Assembly: GCA_947652605.1 (NCBI GenBank)
Contig: OX393577.1
Coordinates: forward strand, 21,641,466-21,705,465
Direction: 5' to 3'
Source: Elmis aenea
Lineage: Eukaryota; Arthropoda; Insecta; Coleoptera; Elmidae
Length of the DNA stretch: 64,000 nt
Below the pieces are notes generated by a model that saw only the letters and a program-made list of their open reading frames with translations, was not told where the DNA came from and did no database searches. How positions within the stretch are numbered: the first letter of the stretch is position 1; every line of letters starts with the position of its first letter. A program made the position numbers and the translations under genes. This document shows positions 35,455 to 47,426 of the stretch, piece by piece.

Positions 35455-35915
35455 TAATAATTCTTTCCCACTTCTTTGTGTCTTTGTGTTCTTTGAAAGC
35501 TTTTTACTTTCTAGATCTGGAGATACCTAAGATCTTCTGTTACCGTCTCCATCCATCTCTTCGCGCAGTCGGCCTTTTTTTATCTTCGTGCCTAGACACA
35601 CTTCAGTTTCTAGAAAATCTTTGTTATTTTTTCATGCATTAATAATGTTCTATTCTTCGTAATCTTTGCATTCTTGCAATGACTTGGTGGTTCTTCTTCA
35701 CAAGTCTCCGTTTTTTATGCCTCCATATACTCTCCTGATAATTATTCTTGTCCATCCTTCCAATTTCGTCACTTGGTGTTTATTAAGAATCAACCTTTCG
35801 TTTTCATTATTAAGTGATGGACGAATGACTGCATAATAAGTTCTTAATATTACTTTTCTGGACATTTCCTTTGATTTTAGCGTCTTAGTTAAAGCTACAG
35901 CTCTTCTGCTTTCTT
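35455..35915 (-). pseudogene. LINE relic, region after the reverse transcriptase (antisense)
   Basis: Minus-strand frames give LKSKEMSRKVILRTYYAVIR, then KLEGWTRIIIRRVYGGIKNG and, after a frameshift, KKGRLREEMDGDG. This order (SxKxxLxxTYYxxIRP, LxxxExxILRRIYGG, GRxR) is that of the tail of RTE-like LINE proteins. Several stops and frameshifts are present. Confidence 0.6.
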
Positions 35916-38278
35916 TGGCAGTCGCTTATCAATTTTTTCTTCTACCTCACTTTTATTTTTTAACGACAGGTTTTCTAAACTTTTGTTTTAAAATTATTTT
36001 TCTTTCCACTACTGGATATTACCTTAAAACACATCTCCAAAACAATCTTTATTACCTTTCTTTTTTTCCATTTGTTTGCAGACCAAATCTTTGGCGTTAT
36101 ACCCAGTTTTTTAAACAATTTTTTAAATTCTTTTGTTGTTTTTTTTAAATACTGGATCATGTGTTGGCGTTTGTGTGCGAAAATACACCAACGAGTAATC
36201 ATAAACATTATACAATATCCTCATTAAAATTGATAAAAATCTTGAAAAGATATTTAATTGCTTCTACTTAATTTTTTTATAATTTTTTGTTTTAATACTT
36301 TTAAGTACGCAAACATGATTATTATTCATGTAACATGTGTCTTAACATTAAAAACTAACGAAAAAGATTAGGTTTATAATTATTGTACTAGTGGCGTGGC
36401 CAGCATTCAGGTAAAGGCGTGTGTTTAAAGTTTAAATACAATATTTTTTAACAACCAATCATGAAACTAAAAACTGTACCCAATGTTAGCTTTTAGAAAT
36501 CTATTTAAATTGCTATTTTTATTTTAAACATTGCATTTTTGAGTGATGTTTCTGAATTTGTACATTGCACATTTAAATACCTTAACATTTTTACTACGAT
36601 ACTGAAGCTGCTGCCATATTATTCGGTTAATTGACCACAAAATATAATCTACCAGCATAAAATATGTACTTTTACATAATTTCGCTTAAAGTTTACAATC
36701 TGTTGCCAAGTGACGATACATTGTACAAAGATATAGGGGTAATTAATGTTTGAAACACTATTTTATTAATGATATGTTAACAAATGTAACATAAATAGGG
36801 TGTTTAATAACTGTAGAATAGTTGGAGCATAAAGTACTCGCTTAAATAAGAAATAAAGTGTTAAAAAATTAATACTTTCAGAGATTAAAAGTTATTTACA
36901 TACTTTTTATCCAAATAAATATTCACAGGTTTGAGTATGACACGAGGCAGCTACTAACAGACAATAGACAGGTGAAGCAAATAAAAAAAATGTCTTACAT
37001 TCTCAGCAAAACAGTTATGTTGAAAATGTTGGCTGTTTTAACGCTGATCAAGGGAGATACAGTCAAGAAGGTTGATATACCGTCAAAGCGTTTAGAATTC
37101 GTAAAAAATGAGCTCTTGCTGTATAATCTTTTTTATACAAGTCAAAATTTTTATTTAAAATTTATTTTGAATTTAATTACATCGGCTTATTGTATTTCGG
37201 TTATGAAAAATTAAGAAACGACTTTCGTCCGCGAGAATTATACCACATGAAATTGCTTGAGTGAGCAACAATAAATTATATCAAAATTATTCAGTTCTTT
37301 TTTTTAATTGGGCGCCAGAGTGTTTAGGAATTTTACTACAAGCAACAGAGGAACAAAAACATAATATGTCGTAAAAGCTACCAAATGAGATCACGAGCTA
37401 CTTATTTGTCTAAAATCAGGGACAAGGAATGGAACAGAATTAATAATTACGATGAAAAAAATTACAAAATAGTTTAAACGATTAAGATTAGAAAACAGAT
37501 TTTTGAAAAAACGTGGTAGTTTTTAGCATCAAATTTAATTCCGATAAGTTGCTTCCATCTGCTGTAAATTTGCTTTCTGCACTATTTGATAAAAAATATT
37601 TCAATTGAAAACTTCGTCTAAACTTTGCAATAGAGGGTTAATTTTTCGTTGTGTCTTTACTTGTCTTCATATGTGTTGAAAGATTTAAAAAAATGTTGCA
37701 GTATCCAACAATAATATAAATATAAATGTATCTGTACCTATTTTTAATTATTTAAGTTTTTAGAGTGAAACCACTACTGTATTAAAATCACTTGCTTAGC
37801 TCATTTGTAGCTGCAATTATTTTTTTATGAATACCTGATTAAAATTATGTCTAAGAAATACGAAATAAATAAATGACGTAGATTTCCAGGCATAATTTAT
37901 TCTGTTAAGACAAGCTGTCGTGCTACTTTGACGACATTTCCTCATCATTATCAAATGGCACTTTAAAAAAGTGCATCTACAAGGCTAACACGATGTATAA
38001 GGTACTTGTTTATTAATGTTTGAGTGATTCATGGAGTAAATCGTGAAGTTATCGTTTAAACATCGTTGTATATGCTTACGAAACAAATAAACAAAGATTG
38101 TGACAACACAAAGATTTTTAAATTCTACCATATTTTTAAAGGGAACATTTTTGCAATAATATTGTTACACTGTTTAAATTTTAAGTGCAATTATTTTACA
38201 AAACATTACGACTCTAAATTTTTAAAGTTACGAAAATGAATCGTATAAATTCAGTTAATCCAGAACAGTTTATAGGTA
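35916..38278. other. AT-rich stretch, scattered repeat ends only
   Basis: Contains isolated words typical of transposon ends (GTGGCGTGGCCAGCATTCAG near 36392, TAGGGTGTTTAATAACTG near 36797) without partners. An 80-codon frame at 36972 and a pair of 77-codon frames near 35.9-36.2 kb show no recognisable domain. Confidence 0.4.
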
Positions 38279-38280
38279 TA

Positions 38281-39801
38281 CAGGGTGGTGCTTTTTTCGA
38301 TGCTCACCATTGCTATCTTGGAAACGGTAAGATATACAAAGTCGGTTAAATTAAAGAAAAGTTGCACATTTTTATGACGATTAAGAATCTGAAAAGAAAT
38401 CCTGGATATTTTGATTCGTTTTTTATTTATTACAAAAAAACTGAAAAATGTGATTTTAGAAAAATATTATTATCTTCCCTACTATTGATGCTATTTCATT
38501 TAAACTTGGTAACTTTATATTTTTGACCGTCCTGGGTTTGATGACGTCAACAGAAATTTTCTAAGCCTTCTAGATTTCAAGTTGCGATAGTCAACTTTTT
38601 TATTTCTTATGGCCGCCATATTGGATTTTTACACCATCAGACAGATAAAAAAATTAGCTTTTCAGATTGGTAACCAACATACCTTTCTTCTTTCAAAAAA
38701 CTTGTTGAAATTTGAAAATTTGTATAAATAATCTATAAAATCGTGAGTGTTCTGAAAAACAATTGAAATTATAACATAAATAAAAGTGACACAACATTTT
38801 ATAGGTCTAATAAAATAACGAAAAGACAATAAGTTTAAAACAACAGATAATTAATTGTTTAAATTGTTTAAAGTGCGCACCGTTATGTATGATGTGGTGG
38901 TTAGTCCTCAAATTCATTTCGTCCACTGCCTTTAGGATAGTTTGTCTCGAAATAGAGTCGAAAGCATTTTTGATTTTACGGCGAAGAAGTTCAATATTTT
39001 CCGTTAGGGTTGCATAAACAACATCAATGTAAAAGTAATCCATAGGCGTTGAACATGGCGATCGCGGAGGCCAATGAACAGGACCAAACGTACCAAGTCA
39101 TGAATTTTGAAAGCGTACATCTAAATTAATATCCTTTTACAAAGCGGACGTTGCGTTGTGAGGACCAGCTCCTTCTTGCTGAAACTACTGATGATTTTGA
39201 ATTGTTAATAATGGCAATTCGCCTATCATACCTTCTAAATATGTTTCCAACAATCTTAATTTCGTTATCATTAAACCAATAAAATGTTCTGTAGCTTTTA
39301 TTTATATCATAGTTTCAATTGTTTTCCAAATCATTCTCGATTTTATGAATTATTTACACAAATTTTCAAATTTCAACAAGTTTTTTGAAAGAAGAAAGGT
39401 ATGTTGGTTACCAATCTGAAAAGCTAATTTTTTTGTCTGTCTGATGGTGTAAAAATCCAATATGGCGGCCATAAGAAATAAAAAAGTTGACTATCGCAAC
39501 TTGAAATCTAGAAGGCATAGAAAATTTCTGTTGATGTCATCAAACCCAGGACGGTCAACAAACATAAAGTTACCAAGTTTAAATGAAAAAGCGTCAATGG
39601 TAGGGAAGATACTAATATTTTTCTAAAATCACATTTTTCAGTTTTTTTGTAATAAATCAAAAACGAATCAAAATATCCAAGATTTCCTTTCAGGCTCTTA
39701 ATCGTCATAAAAATGTGCAACTTTTCTCTAATTTAACCGACCTTGTATATCTTACCGTTTCCAAGATAGCAATGGTGAGCATTGAAAAAAGCACCACCCT
39801 G
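38281..39801 (-). mobile_element. Mariner-type transposon with long inverted repeats and relic transposase
   Basis: Ends CAGGGTGGTGC and GCACCACCCTG are flanked by TA (38279-38280, 39802-39803). Arms of about 530 bp (38281-38810 and 39275-39801) are imperfect complements. The relic gene lies between them and enters the right arm. Arm divergence and the broken gene make this copy clearly older than the DD41D element at 27.1 kb. Confidence 0.88.
38840..39300 (-). pseudogene. Decayed DD41D-like transposase, C-terminal half
   Basis: The minus-strand frame reads YLEGMIGELPLLTIQNHQ, stop, FQQEGAGPHNA, stop, then HWPPRSPCSTPMDYFYIDVV and a closing HIIHNGAHFKQF. These correspond in order to FQQDGAPAHN, WPPRSPDLTPLDFFLWG and GGHFEHLL in the intact protein at 27902-28948. 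The second catalytic Asp is Glu here and at least three stops are present, so it cannot be functional. Confidence 0.8.
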
Positions 39802-39805
39802 TATA

Positions 39806-40420
39806 CAGCGTGCCCATTTTTCTAACCTGTTGTAGGAGTAACTCCGTTAATAATAAAGAAACGAAACGTTTAAATTAGCAAATTTAAGCAGACAAACTGC
39901 TACACTAACAAGAAGAGACAACTCTTAATTGTCACATCGAAAAAAAAAATATTAACACCGGATAACTCCCATATATTAGTAGGTAGTGAACATGTAAAAT
40001 GATTTTTGGTTAAAAAAAAGCAACTACAAATGAAAAGTATAACAAACCTTATATAATTGAAACGAGAAAGATAAGATCACAGCCAACCATGACTTTTATT
40101 TAAAAAAAATGCAAGTTTGTGTTATAACTCAGAAATCGAGAGTGCTATGAAAATTTCGTTAACATATTTAAAATCTACGTAAAAACATCTATAAAGGATA
40201 ATTTTTATTTTTGTACTAGCTCATATGCTTACGGATATATTCAAGTTTGGTTTTTTGTTTTTTTTCCGCAATATTTCAAAAAGTTGATGACGTAGGTCTA
40301 ATTTGAAAATGGCATCAGATTTCCCTTTAAATTCTGCACAAATTTGCTAATTTAAACGTTTCTGTATCTTTAACATTAACGGAGTTACCCATACAACAGG
40401 TTAGAAAAATGGGCACCCTG
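39806..40420. mobile_element. Foldback element, TA-flanked
   Basis: Ends CAGCGTGCCCATTTTTCTAA and the complement (one mismatch) flanked by TA. AACGTTTAAATTAGCAAATT (39867) pairs with its complement at about 40337-40363. It is directly adjacent to the previous element, sharing a TATA junction. Confidence 0.88.
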
Positions 40421-40428
40421 TATATATA

Positions 40429-41239
40429 CAGGGTGGTCCATATAGCTAATGTTAATTACGATAGACAAACCCTGCAAATGAACGAAAAAATTATAATTAT
40501 ACAGGGTAATCCACATAGAAGAGCCATTATTGGGATCTCGTAAACGGTAAGAGCTACATAGAAGTTTAAATTAGAGACAAATTGTTCCCCTTTCCGAGAC
40601 CTATTCAGTGATGCTTTAATGTTTTAAAAAATTTCCATGGCATGCTATATTAAAAGGAAAAATCAAAATGGCCATTTTTTAAAAATCATTTATAATTCGT
40701 TTATACTTGGTACAAAAATATTTTTGGGGAAAAAGGTGTAGATTTTTTACACACTGTAAAATGAAAATATTTATTGGTTTCAATATTGTTTAAATTGTTA
40801 GATAAATTACAAACGTTTTGTAAATGGAAACCATAGTTGGCTATGACCTCATGAAAAATATTTTTTTCCCCTCTTTTTAATAATATAAGGTTTAATGTAT
40901 TTATTTTGATATTAAGGCTCAAAACAAATAAATTTTCCTATGAAGCTATAGAGTACCATGAATTTAAAGAATATTGAAACAAATTAATGTTTACGGTACA
41001 TAAGAAAATTTAAGACTATTTCCCAAAAATAGTACCATAAAGTGTAACCGAGTTATTAACGATTTAAAAAACAAATGGTCATTTTGATTTTGTTTATTAT
41101 CTAGTGTGCCATGGAATTTTTCAAAACATAAAATCATCACAGAATAGGTCCAGAATAGGTCCAGAATAGGACCACCCTGTATAATTATAATTTTTTTCGT
41201 ACATCTTCGAGGTTTGTCTATGGTAATTAACATTAGCTT
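40429..41239. mobile_element. TA-type foldback, right end truncated, hosting another foldback
   Basis: The left arm CAGGGTGGTCCATATAGC, then TAATGTTAATTACGATAG, matches the complement at 41180-41235. The right terminus is missing beyond 41239. Its middle is replaced by the insertion at 40502-41179. Confidence 0.75.
40502..41179. mobile_element. TA-flanked foldback nested in the preceding element
   Basis: Ends CAGGGTAATCC and GGACCACCCTG, flanked by TA. The arms share TTCCATGGCA and AATCAAAATGGCC blocks as complements. Near the right end an 11-bp unit AGAATAGGTCC is tandemly repeated three times (about 41142-41172). Confidence 0.82.
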
Positions 41240-43257
41240 AAAAACAACTACTGAAGATATTTCGTATCTTCAATGATACAAATAAAAAGATTAAGCCCAA
41301 ACCCAAGACTTGTAATCCAATTTATTTGTTAATTAGTTATTTCTTTGTGAAGGCCTACTCATACAGTTTTCTTGAAGGGGCGATAAATTATTTGCTTTCT
41401 TAATTGATTTGTTGTTGCAGTTTCATATGAGTAACTGTTGAAAACCATTATTAATATTTCAGATCTCTTGAAAATTTTATGATTAATTTTCTAGTTGCAG
41501 ATTCTTAACTTAATTTTATCGACTGCGTAGCTTTATTAACGCAAAAGTTTAATTAGTTCTTGTTTGTGTCTGGAGTGAGTTTTTGAATGAGAAAACTTTA
41601 TTGAATTAATAAATTGTTTGGTTTTTTATCTGTGCTACTAAAAAAACGACTAAAAAAATCTTCTTCATCATAAATAATACAAACTGTGTGACAATTTGTA
41701 CTAAAACAAACACAATTCTAATTTTGTTCAACAAATTATTTTTTAAATCTTCCATTTTTGCCATATTTAATTGTTAATTTTAATTTAAATCCTAATAGCT
41801 AAAGAAATCAAAGTAATAAAATTCCGTGATTTTTTGTTTAAAGAATATAAGCAATTTTACATTCATTCTTCAAGAACAAAATAAATACAAATATTCGGAT
41901 AATGTTTGCAAGTTCTTAGGGAACTCACTATTTTCGTTATACGCATCCTGATTTTTTAACATTTTACCAACCCCTGGATCTAGCTTGATTACAGAGCGCT
42001 ACGTTGTACGTAACCATGTTCTTAGTGTGATCCGATTCCGTCACCGCTTGGCGCTAGTGTGGCATGATAGCTCCTGCCCCCTTGCGGTCACAATTGTATT
42101 TAAGTATAATTCCTCTTACGAATTATCATAATTGACAAGTGCAATGGAATTTAATTATCCTTGACGGAGTTTAAGCTATATTCTGAGTATTTCTCGTTGT
42201 TTAAAAACACGAAAGCTTGAAAATTAAAGGAAAAAGTAGACAAAATTTGAGTTATGCTACAGAGCAGCAAATAAAGAAAAATATAAAACAAATGCTAGTT
42301 TAAACAAAATATGTTTTTCTACGAAGGGCAATGAAAGTTTGCGTTTTGAGAATATTTTTGTAATTTATTTTAAAACACCTCATTATTATAAAATAACAGT
42401 TTGAAAAAGCGTAGTAAAGAAATAGCCACCATAGCAATATTATTAATACACCATTCTAAATGATAACTTAAGGTATATATTCAAAAATTTAGGAAGTTTT
42501 TTTTTTTTAATCTGGGTTTGTGGTTATATAAAAATAAGTGTCATCGACGTATTGCTAAAATAATCTGTCTTAAATTACATAAGAAACAAAGCTTCCAACA
42601 CTAAGACAAAACATACCGTCTTAAAGTTATTTTTACAGCAAAGTTTTCAAACAACATCAACCAAAATAATAATAATTGATAGTATTGTCACAAGATCCGC
42701 TGTAATTAAATTACATAAGAGTTAATGAATACACACTTAAATTGTAGAACTTAGTTTTATTAAAAATCACTTAAGTAGGCTTTTTATAAAGAAATGCTAG
42801 ACATTTCCCTTTGACAGTAGCTTTTAAAAGCTAATTATTGTTAAATAGACAAGATCCTTAGAAAAAAAAAGATATATGATTTTTGATTAAACATAATTAA
42901 TACACAAGTTAATGTATAAAGTTATGAAACAAAATCATGTGTTACCAAATTTTAAAATTAAGCGTAACAACGTTGATAACTAATGGCAGCAGTTCCGTTG
43001 TTTCACAAATATTTGTTTTTTCGGTTTGTCTCAAGGTAAATTAAAATTAAATTTTAAAAAATAAAGGCAAAATATCTTGGTAGGAGAAGATGTTTTGATA
43101 TGCAACTTGAAAAAATGGTTTGAATATCTCTCTTGATCGCTTTAAAAATGTTGCCAGTAAAATAAAAATAGCTATTATGATAGCCACCTTTGATAAAAGA
43201 TGGTATAAGAAGAAAAATATACTCAGTTTAAAAAAAAATATTGGTTCGAAGTGTGTC
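41240..43257. other. AT-rich stretch without recognised features
   Basis: A less AT-rich patch at 41990-42100 (GAGCGCTACGTTGTACGTAA, GCTTGGCGCTAGTGTGGCAT) may be an unassigned repeat. Nothing else was seen. Confidence 0.45.
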
Positions 43258-43322
43258 TTAAAATGCAGTGACGGACTGGGAAGGAAACCGGCCCTGACAT
43301 TAAGATTATAGAGGCCCATAGC

Positions 43323-45400
43323 CAGGCATGGACAAAATTTGATTTTTATTTAAAAAATCTAAAATTATTGACTTAAATTTTAAAAATCAAAAATTCACGA
43401 ATTGTTATTTTTGAGTTTTTTAAGAAACTAGACTATTTTCCCTTTTCACAACTAATTTATTTATTTATTACGCTACATTATATTCTCTATACAGCGTCAT
43501 TCAAAAAGTATACAACAAATGGAAAAGTTTTTTATGAATTTTTTTTTAAATTCTTGATAAAAGTTGGTGCTTTAGTTCAAACTAATTTTAAGATTACTAG
43601 ATTTTAGAGATTTTTGAAATATTCGCGAGAGTAAAGTGCCCTTATTTTAAGAATTTTAAAAGGGTTAAAAAAAACTTGATCAGAATTCAAAAACAATAGG
43701 TAGGGGAGACCGGGGATAAAAGTAACATTTTTTTGTTTGTTAACTATAAGACGATGTGTTAGTAAAGTTTGTTTAATTGGGAAAACTGCGATAGTAACTG
43801 GCGGAAATTCAGGTAAATTTTATAAATGATTACCTTTAAGATGACGCAAATTATATTATGCAACGTTAAAAAAATTTACGTGATTTAATTTTAAAAGAAA
43901 TGTAGGTAGGGGAGACCGGGGATAAAAGTAACATTTTTTTGTTTTTATTTAATTTCTCATAGATTATTGCAAATTTTTTACATCCAAATTGGTTTAATGA
44001 TAGATTGGACATTTGTCTTGCTTCCAAGATATTTATTTCGTGTGTTTCGTAAAGCAACTGTTCGAAAAAAAAAATTTCTTTAGTAAGACAACTGTTACTT
44101 TCAACCTCAACGTTGGGGCTAAAAGTAACAATGATTGGGGTAAGTTGTAACGGCAAAATAATTTACACAGCTCATAAGTAGTGGGTACATATATTAGTAT
44201 TCATCAACAAAATTAATATTTTATTCAAAAATACCTACATATTAGCAAAATGAAAAAATAAAAAAAAAATCTTTGGTACAATACAAAATGATAAGTGAAC
44301 AGTATGGCATACCAGGTAAGGGCTGTCCCAAATTATTAAATTTATACTGGATCATAATAACTGTTTGTTTTATTTAAAAAAAATCTAACCGCCCTTAAAC
44401 TGACCGTCATTCATTAAATCAGTAAAAGAGGGTCAGGTTAAGTTGGGTTGGTTAAAGCTTTGTTTATATTACGTTATAAATATTAAGGTAATAGAATAAA
44501 AACAATAGCGGCTGGTAGGAAAACCAAAAGTACCAGATCTTACCAATTTACATAGGTTTTATAATTTAAAATGCTTTTTAAGAAATGATTTAGCTTACCA
44601 TACATTTCCATCATTAAACCGATATTATATACTGAGTTTTATAATTTAATAATTTGGGACTGCAGTTACCAGGTTTGCCAAGATTATAAGTACCTACATA
44701 TTTAAAAATGCGAATCAAAAAGATACAACAAACTGGAAAATTATTCCGACAACTCTTGCATATTCTCATCTACGAAGAAAGCCACCAATTATGTGCTGAG
44801 TGAACATTTGCAAGTGAAAACATTGATTGGGGTTGGTTGTAACATTTACTTTTGACCCCAAGTGTACACAAAAAAAATTTCAGGGAATCCACAATTAACC
44901 ACGATTTTAACGTCAAATTGTATTGCATCCACCAATAGCCAACTAAATTTAGAACAAAATAATATAGGTACTTTTTTGTTCCTATTTTAGAGATGGCCTA
45001 AAAGTTACTCAACGGATGAGACAACGCAGTAACTTTTAGGCGGAAAATAGTGACTCTGGCTGGCAAAAAGTTAACCTCTATGACAGATGAAAACTAGCAA
45101 TGTAGGTAGGGAAGTGAATGTAAATGACCAATGCTAAAGCGTTTAGGGCGATATAAAACAAAAATTAAAGAAACTATAGGCACTGTTACAACCTACCCGT
45201 GTTACTTTTATCCCCGGTCTCCCCTACTAAATATAAAATATCGTTTTCCCTTGAAATTTTTATAAAACTTAAAATAGGATCACTTTACGCTTGCGAATAT
45301 TTCTAAAATCGCTAAAATCTAGTGTCATATGAGTTTTCATTGATATTTTTTCATCTTAAAATTAGTTTTAGACCATGCATCAAGTTTTATGACCCACTAT
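43323..45400. mobile_element. Second copy of the F+G composite (inverted, partial), interrupted by B
   Basis: 43323-43490 matches the reverse complement of the right end of F1 (CAGGCATGGACAAAATTTG). At 43492 hairpin MITE G begins (CAGCGTCATTCAAAAAGT) at the same position as in F1. The left arm of G runs to about 43690; its right arm resumes at about 45240-45400. The far ends of both G and F are missing. Confidence 0.7.
43700..45227. mobile_element. Element B: GTAGGGGA-ended with an iterated motif and a duplicated left end
   Basis: The left end GTAGGGGAGACCGGGG occurs twice (43700 and 43906) and the complementary right end once (45200-45227). The motif GGGGATAAAAGTAACA or a variant recurs: 43712-43727, 43918-43933, 44115-44130, 44137-44152, 44829-44844 forward; 44845-44859, 45184-45198 and 45200-45215 reversed. 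It is non-coding. The GTAGGGGA head is shared with element A. No target duplication could be read. It splits hairpin G2. Confidence 0.72.
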
Positions 45401-45783
45401 AAGCTTTATATGGTAAACACTTACACAGACTTAATAAACTCGTATCAATATATTTATTATGAATCTGTTTGTTAAACAATGTGTTTTATAAAATAAGCAG
45501 ATTATGAAACTACTATTTACCCATGCACACGCCATCTATAGCTAGGCGTCAGATTTCAGATAATATCGGGACTATTGCGTATTGCGGAGCCCCAGAAAAG
45601 CATTAAGATTCTTTACCGGCAGATGTTATAATGGCACATTTTATCATACTTTTTGCGCTCATACTTCAGCGCCAGACTTACTAAGCCCGTAGCTCGGGCC
45701 GGCTCTGACTAGCTCATTCAAGCAGCGGCCTTTCTGGCATTTACCAGAGCTGCCAGATGGCCAGTCCGGGCCTGTTAAAAAGT

Positions 45784-46665
45784 AACATTTTTAAACATTG
45801 ATAAGACATAATAATTTCAAAATTGTTAATAAAAACATCATTTTAGTTAAGCAAACATTTATAAACGAAGTGAATGACAAAATTGTGAAATATTAAAATC
45901 GACGATCGTCCCGTTTCTTTGAGAGTATACAAGCAAAGCTGTTATTAACGTGTTTTAAATATTGTACATTGTTCAGGACCGAATATTCAGAAAACATTTT
46001 AATATCAACGCTTGGGTTGAGAAAACAATATTGAAGGCAATATGTTGAACAGTTTCATTTCACTTAAACTTCTGCGAAGTACAGGTATTTCGCTATAACA
46101 GATTCTTTATGCATAAGATCCAACGAATATTAAAATTCGCTTTGTTTCAAAACTCAATCTCACAATACAGGTTTAATGTAAATATAAGCGGTAATACCGG
46201 CAGCGGGTAGGTTGATTTGACGGCTCATACCGCCTCTGTCAGACGCGTTGCTTGCGGAGATTGATTTTAATAAGAAAGCAACAAACGGGGGAATACGAAA
46301 GACAGCTATGAGATTGCCAATATAATAAGGACGCTAGAAATTCCGAAAAACCAACAGAATTTGTTGTCTGCAATTTCGGAATGCCACTCTCGTTTCGCAT
46401 ATTTCCATAATATTTTATTAATCAAAAAAAACCTTGTACGAGTCTGGTCTCCTATAATTGCAGACACGCATGTGTTTGATGCAAATGACTTTAGAGCACA
46501 AAACATTTCTACAATTTTTACTAACCCTTAATTTGTTCATGCTAAATTCATCAAGAATGAAAAATCTGTTATTATTTTCCAAGATTTTATTTTAAATAAG
46601 TCCAGCGTAATTTTTTTAAAGCAATAATACACAAGAAAAAAAGCGTGGCAAAAGTACTGAATTAA
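45784..46665. other. AT-rich stretch without recognised features
   Basis: A 66-codon minus-strand frame (46306-46506) and a less AT-rich patch near 46195-46260 are present; neither is recognisable. Confidence 0.4.
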
Positions 46666-47385
46666 ATTCAAGCAGTTTATGGGGATGCTTTTTCTAATAA
46701 AATCGTTGTTAATAAGTGGTCAAGTTTATTTAAACACGGTGGAGCAGAGCCGGTCCTAGGGTTCGCGGGGCCGTGTGCGAAAATAAATGCGGGGCCGGAT
46801 ATTTTGATAAAGGGGGACTAAGTTAAAGTAAAATGCTACTAAAAATCAGGCTGGTGAAACTTTGACTCGACCCCGCATTTATTTTCGCACACGGCCCCGC
46901 AATCCTTAAACGGCTAGCGCGGGGCTGGTCTAGGTGCGGGGCCGTGTGTGGTGCACACTGCACACCCTTTTATCCGACCCAGCGGTGGAGAATCATTAGA
47001 AGGCGATGATTGCGGTGATAGACCAAGTGATGTCCTAACACTTAAAATAGTCATAAAAGTCGAAGCTGTCCTCATGGAAAATGGTCGACTAAAACTTGGA
47101 GTAATCTTGCACCGCATGAACAAAAATCTCAGTGTTGCAAGCAGTTTGGAGCCGTGTGGAGCAATTCCAGTACACGTTATTAACAGGATTGTTACCGGAT
47201 ATTTTTACCTGTTTTCTTATTTGCAAAAATACCTCTGTGGAAAGCATTTTGCCGATGATGAGTCATTGTAAGCAGCAATAAATGAACATTATGAAGGCAA
47301 ATCGGAACATTGTTTTGTGAAGGTCTAAAAAAAAATTAACGAAAGATCCAATAAATATAGACATGTTCCAAAAGAATATATTAAA
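46666..47385 (+). pseudogene. Mariner transposase relic, core deleted and split by a hAT MITE
   Basis: Before the MITE the frame reads AVYGDAFSNKIVVNKWSSLF, and after it ESLEGDDCGDRPSD: the N-terminal DNA-binding signature of mariner transposases (YGDxxxS, WxxxFxxG, EDDxRxGRPS). The frame then passes to FYLFSYLQKYLCGKHFADDE, the block near the C-terminus, and past a stop to INEHYEGKSEH and a degenerate EYIKN ending. The catalytic core is therefore missing. Removing the MITE and one copy of its duplication restores an unbroken frame across the site. Confidence 0.78.
46745..46982. mobile_element. hAT-type MITE inserted in the mariner relic
   Basis: Flanked by an exact 8-bp duplication CGGTGGAG (46737-46744 and 46983-46990). 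Ends are CAGAGCCGGTCC and GGATAAAAGGGTG-type complement ending CGACCCAG. Inside, GCGGGGCCGTGTGCGAAAA and its complement CGCACACGGCCCCGC form a second inverted pair, and a third copy of GCGGGGCCGTGTG lies at 46937. It is GC-rich compared with its surroundings. Confidence 0.88.
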
Positions 47386-47426
47386 AATTTAAATTACAGA
47401 AATTGAACCTTTCAGTCTCTTTCTAC

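Larger units (their letters stand above)
43266..45775. mobile_element. hAT-type element J hosting a nest of younger elements
   Basis: The left end CAGTGACGGACTGGGAAGG and right end CCAGTCCGGGCCTG are imperfect inverted repeats of the CAGGCCCGGACTGGCC type. Flanks TTAAAATG (43258-43265) and TTAAAAAG (45776-45783) match at 7 of 8 positions, as expected of an old hAT duplication. Within it lie parts of F, G and element B. Confidence 0.78.
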
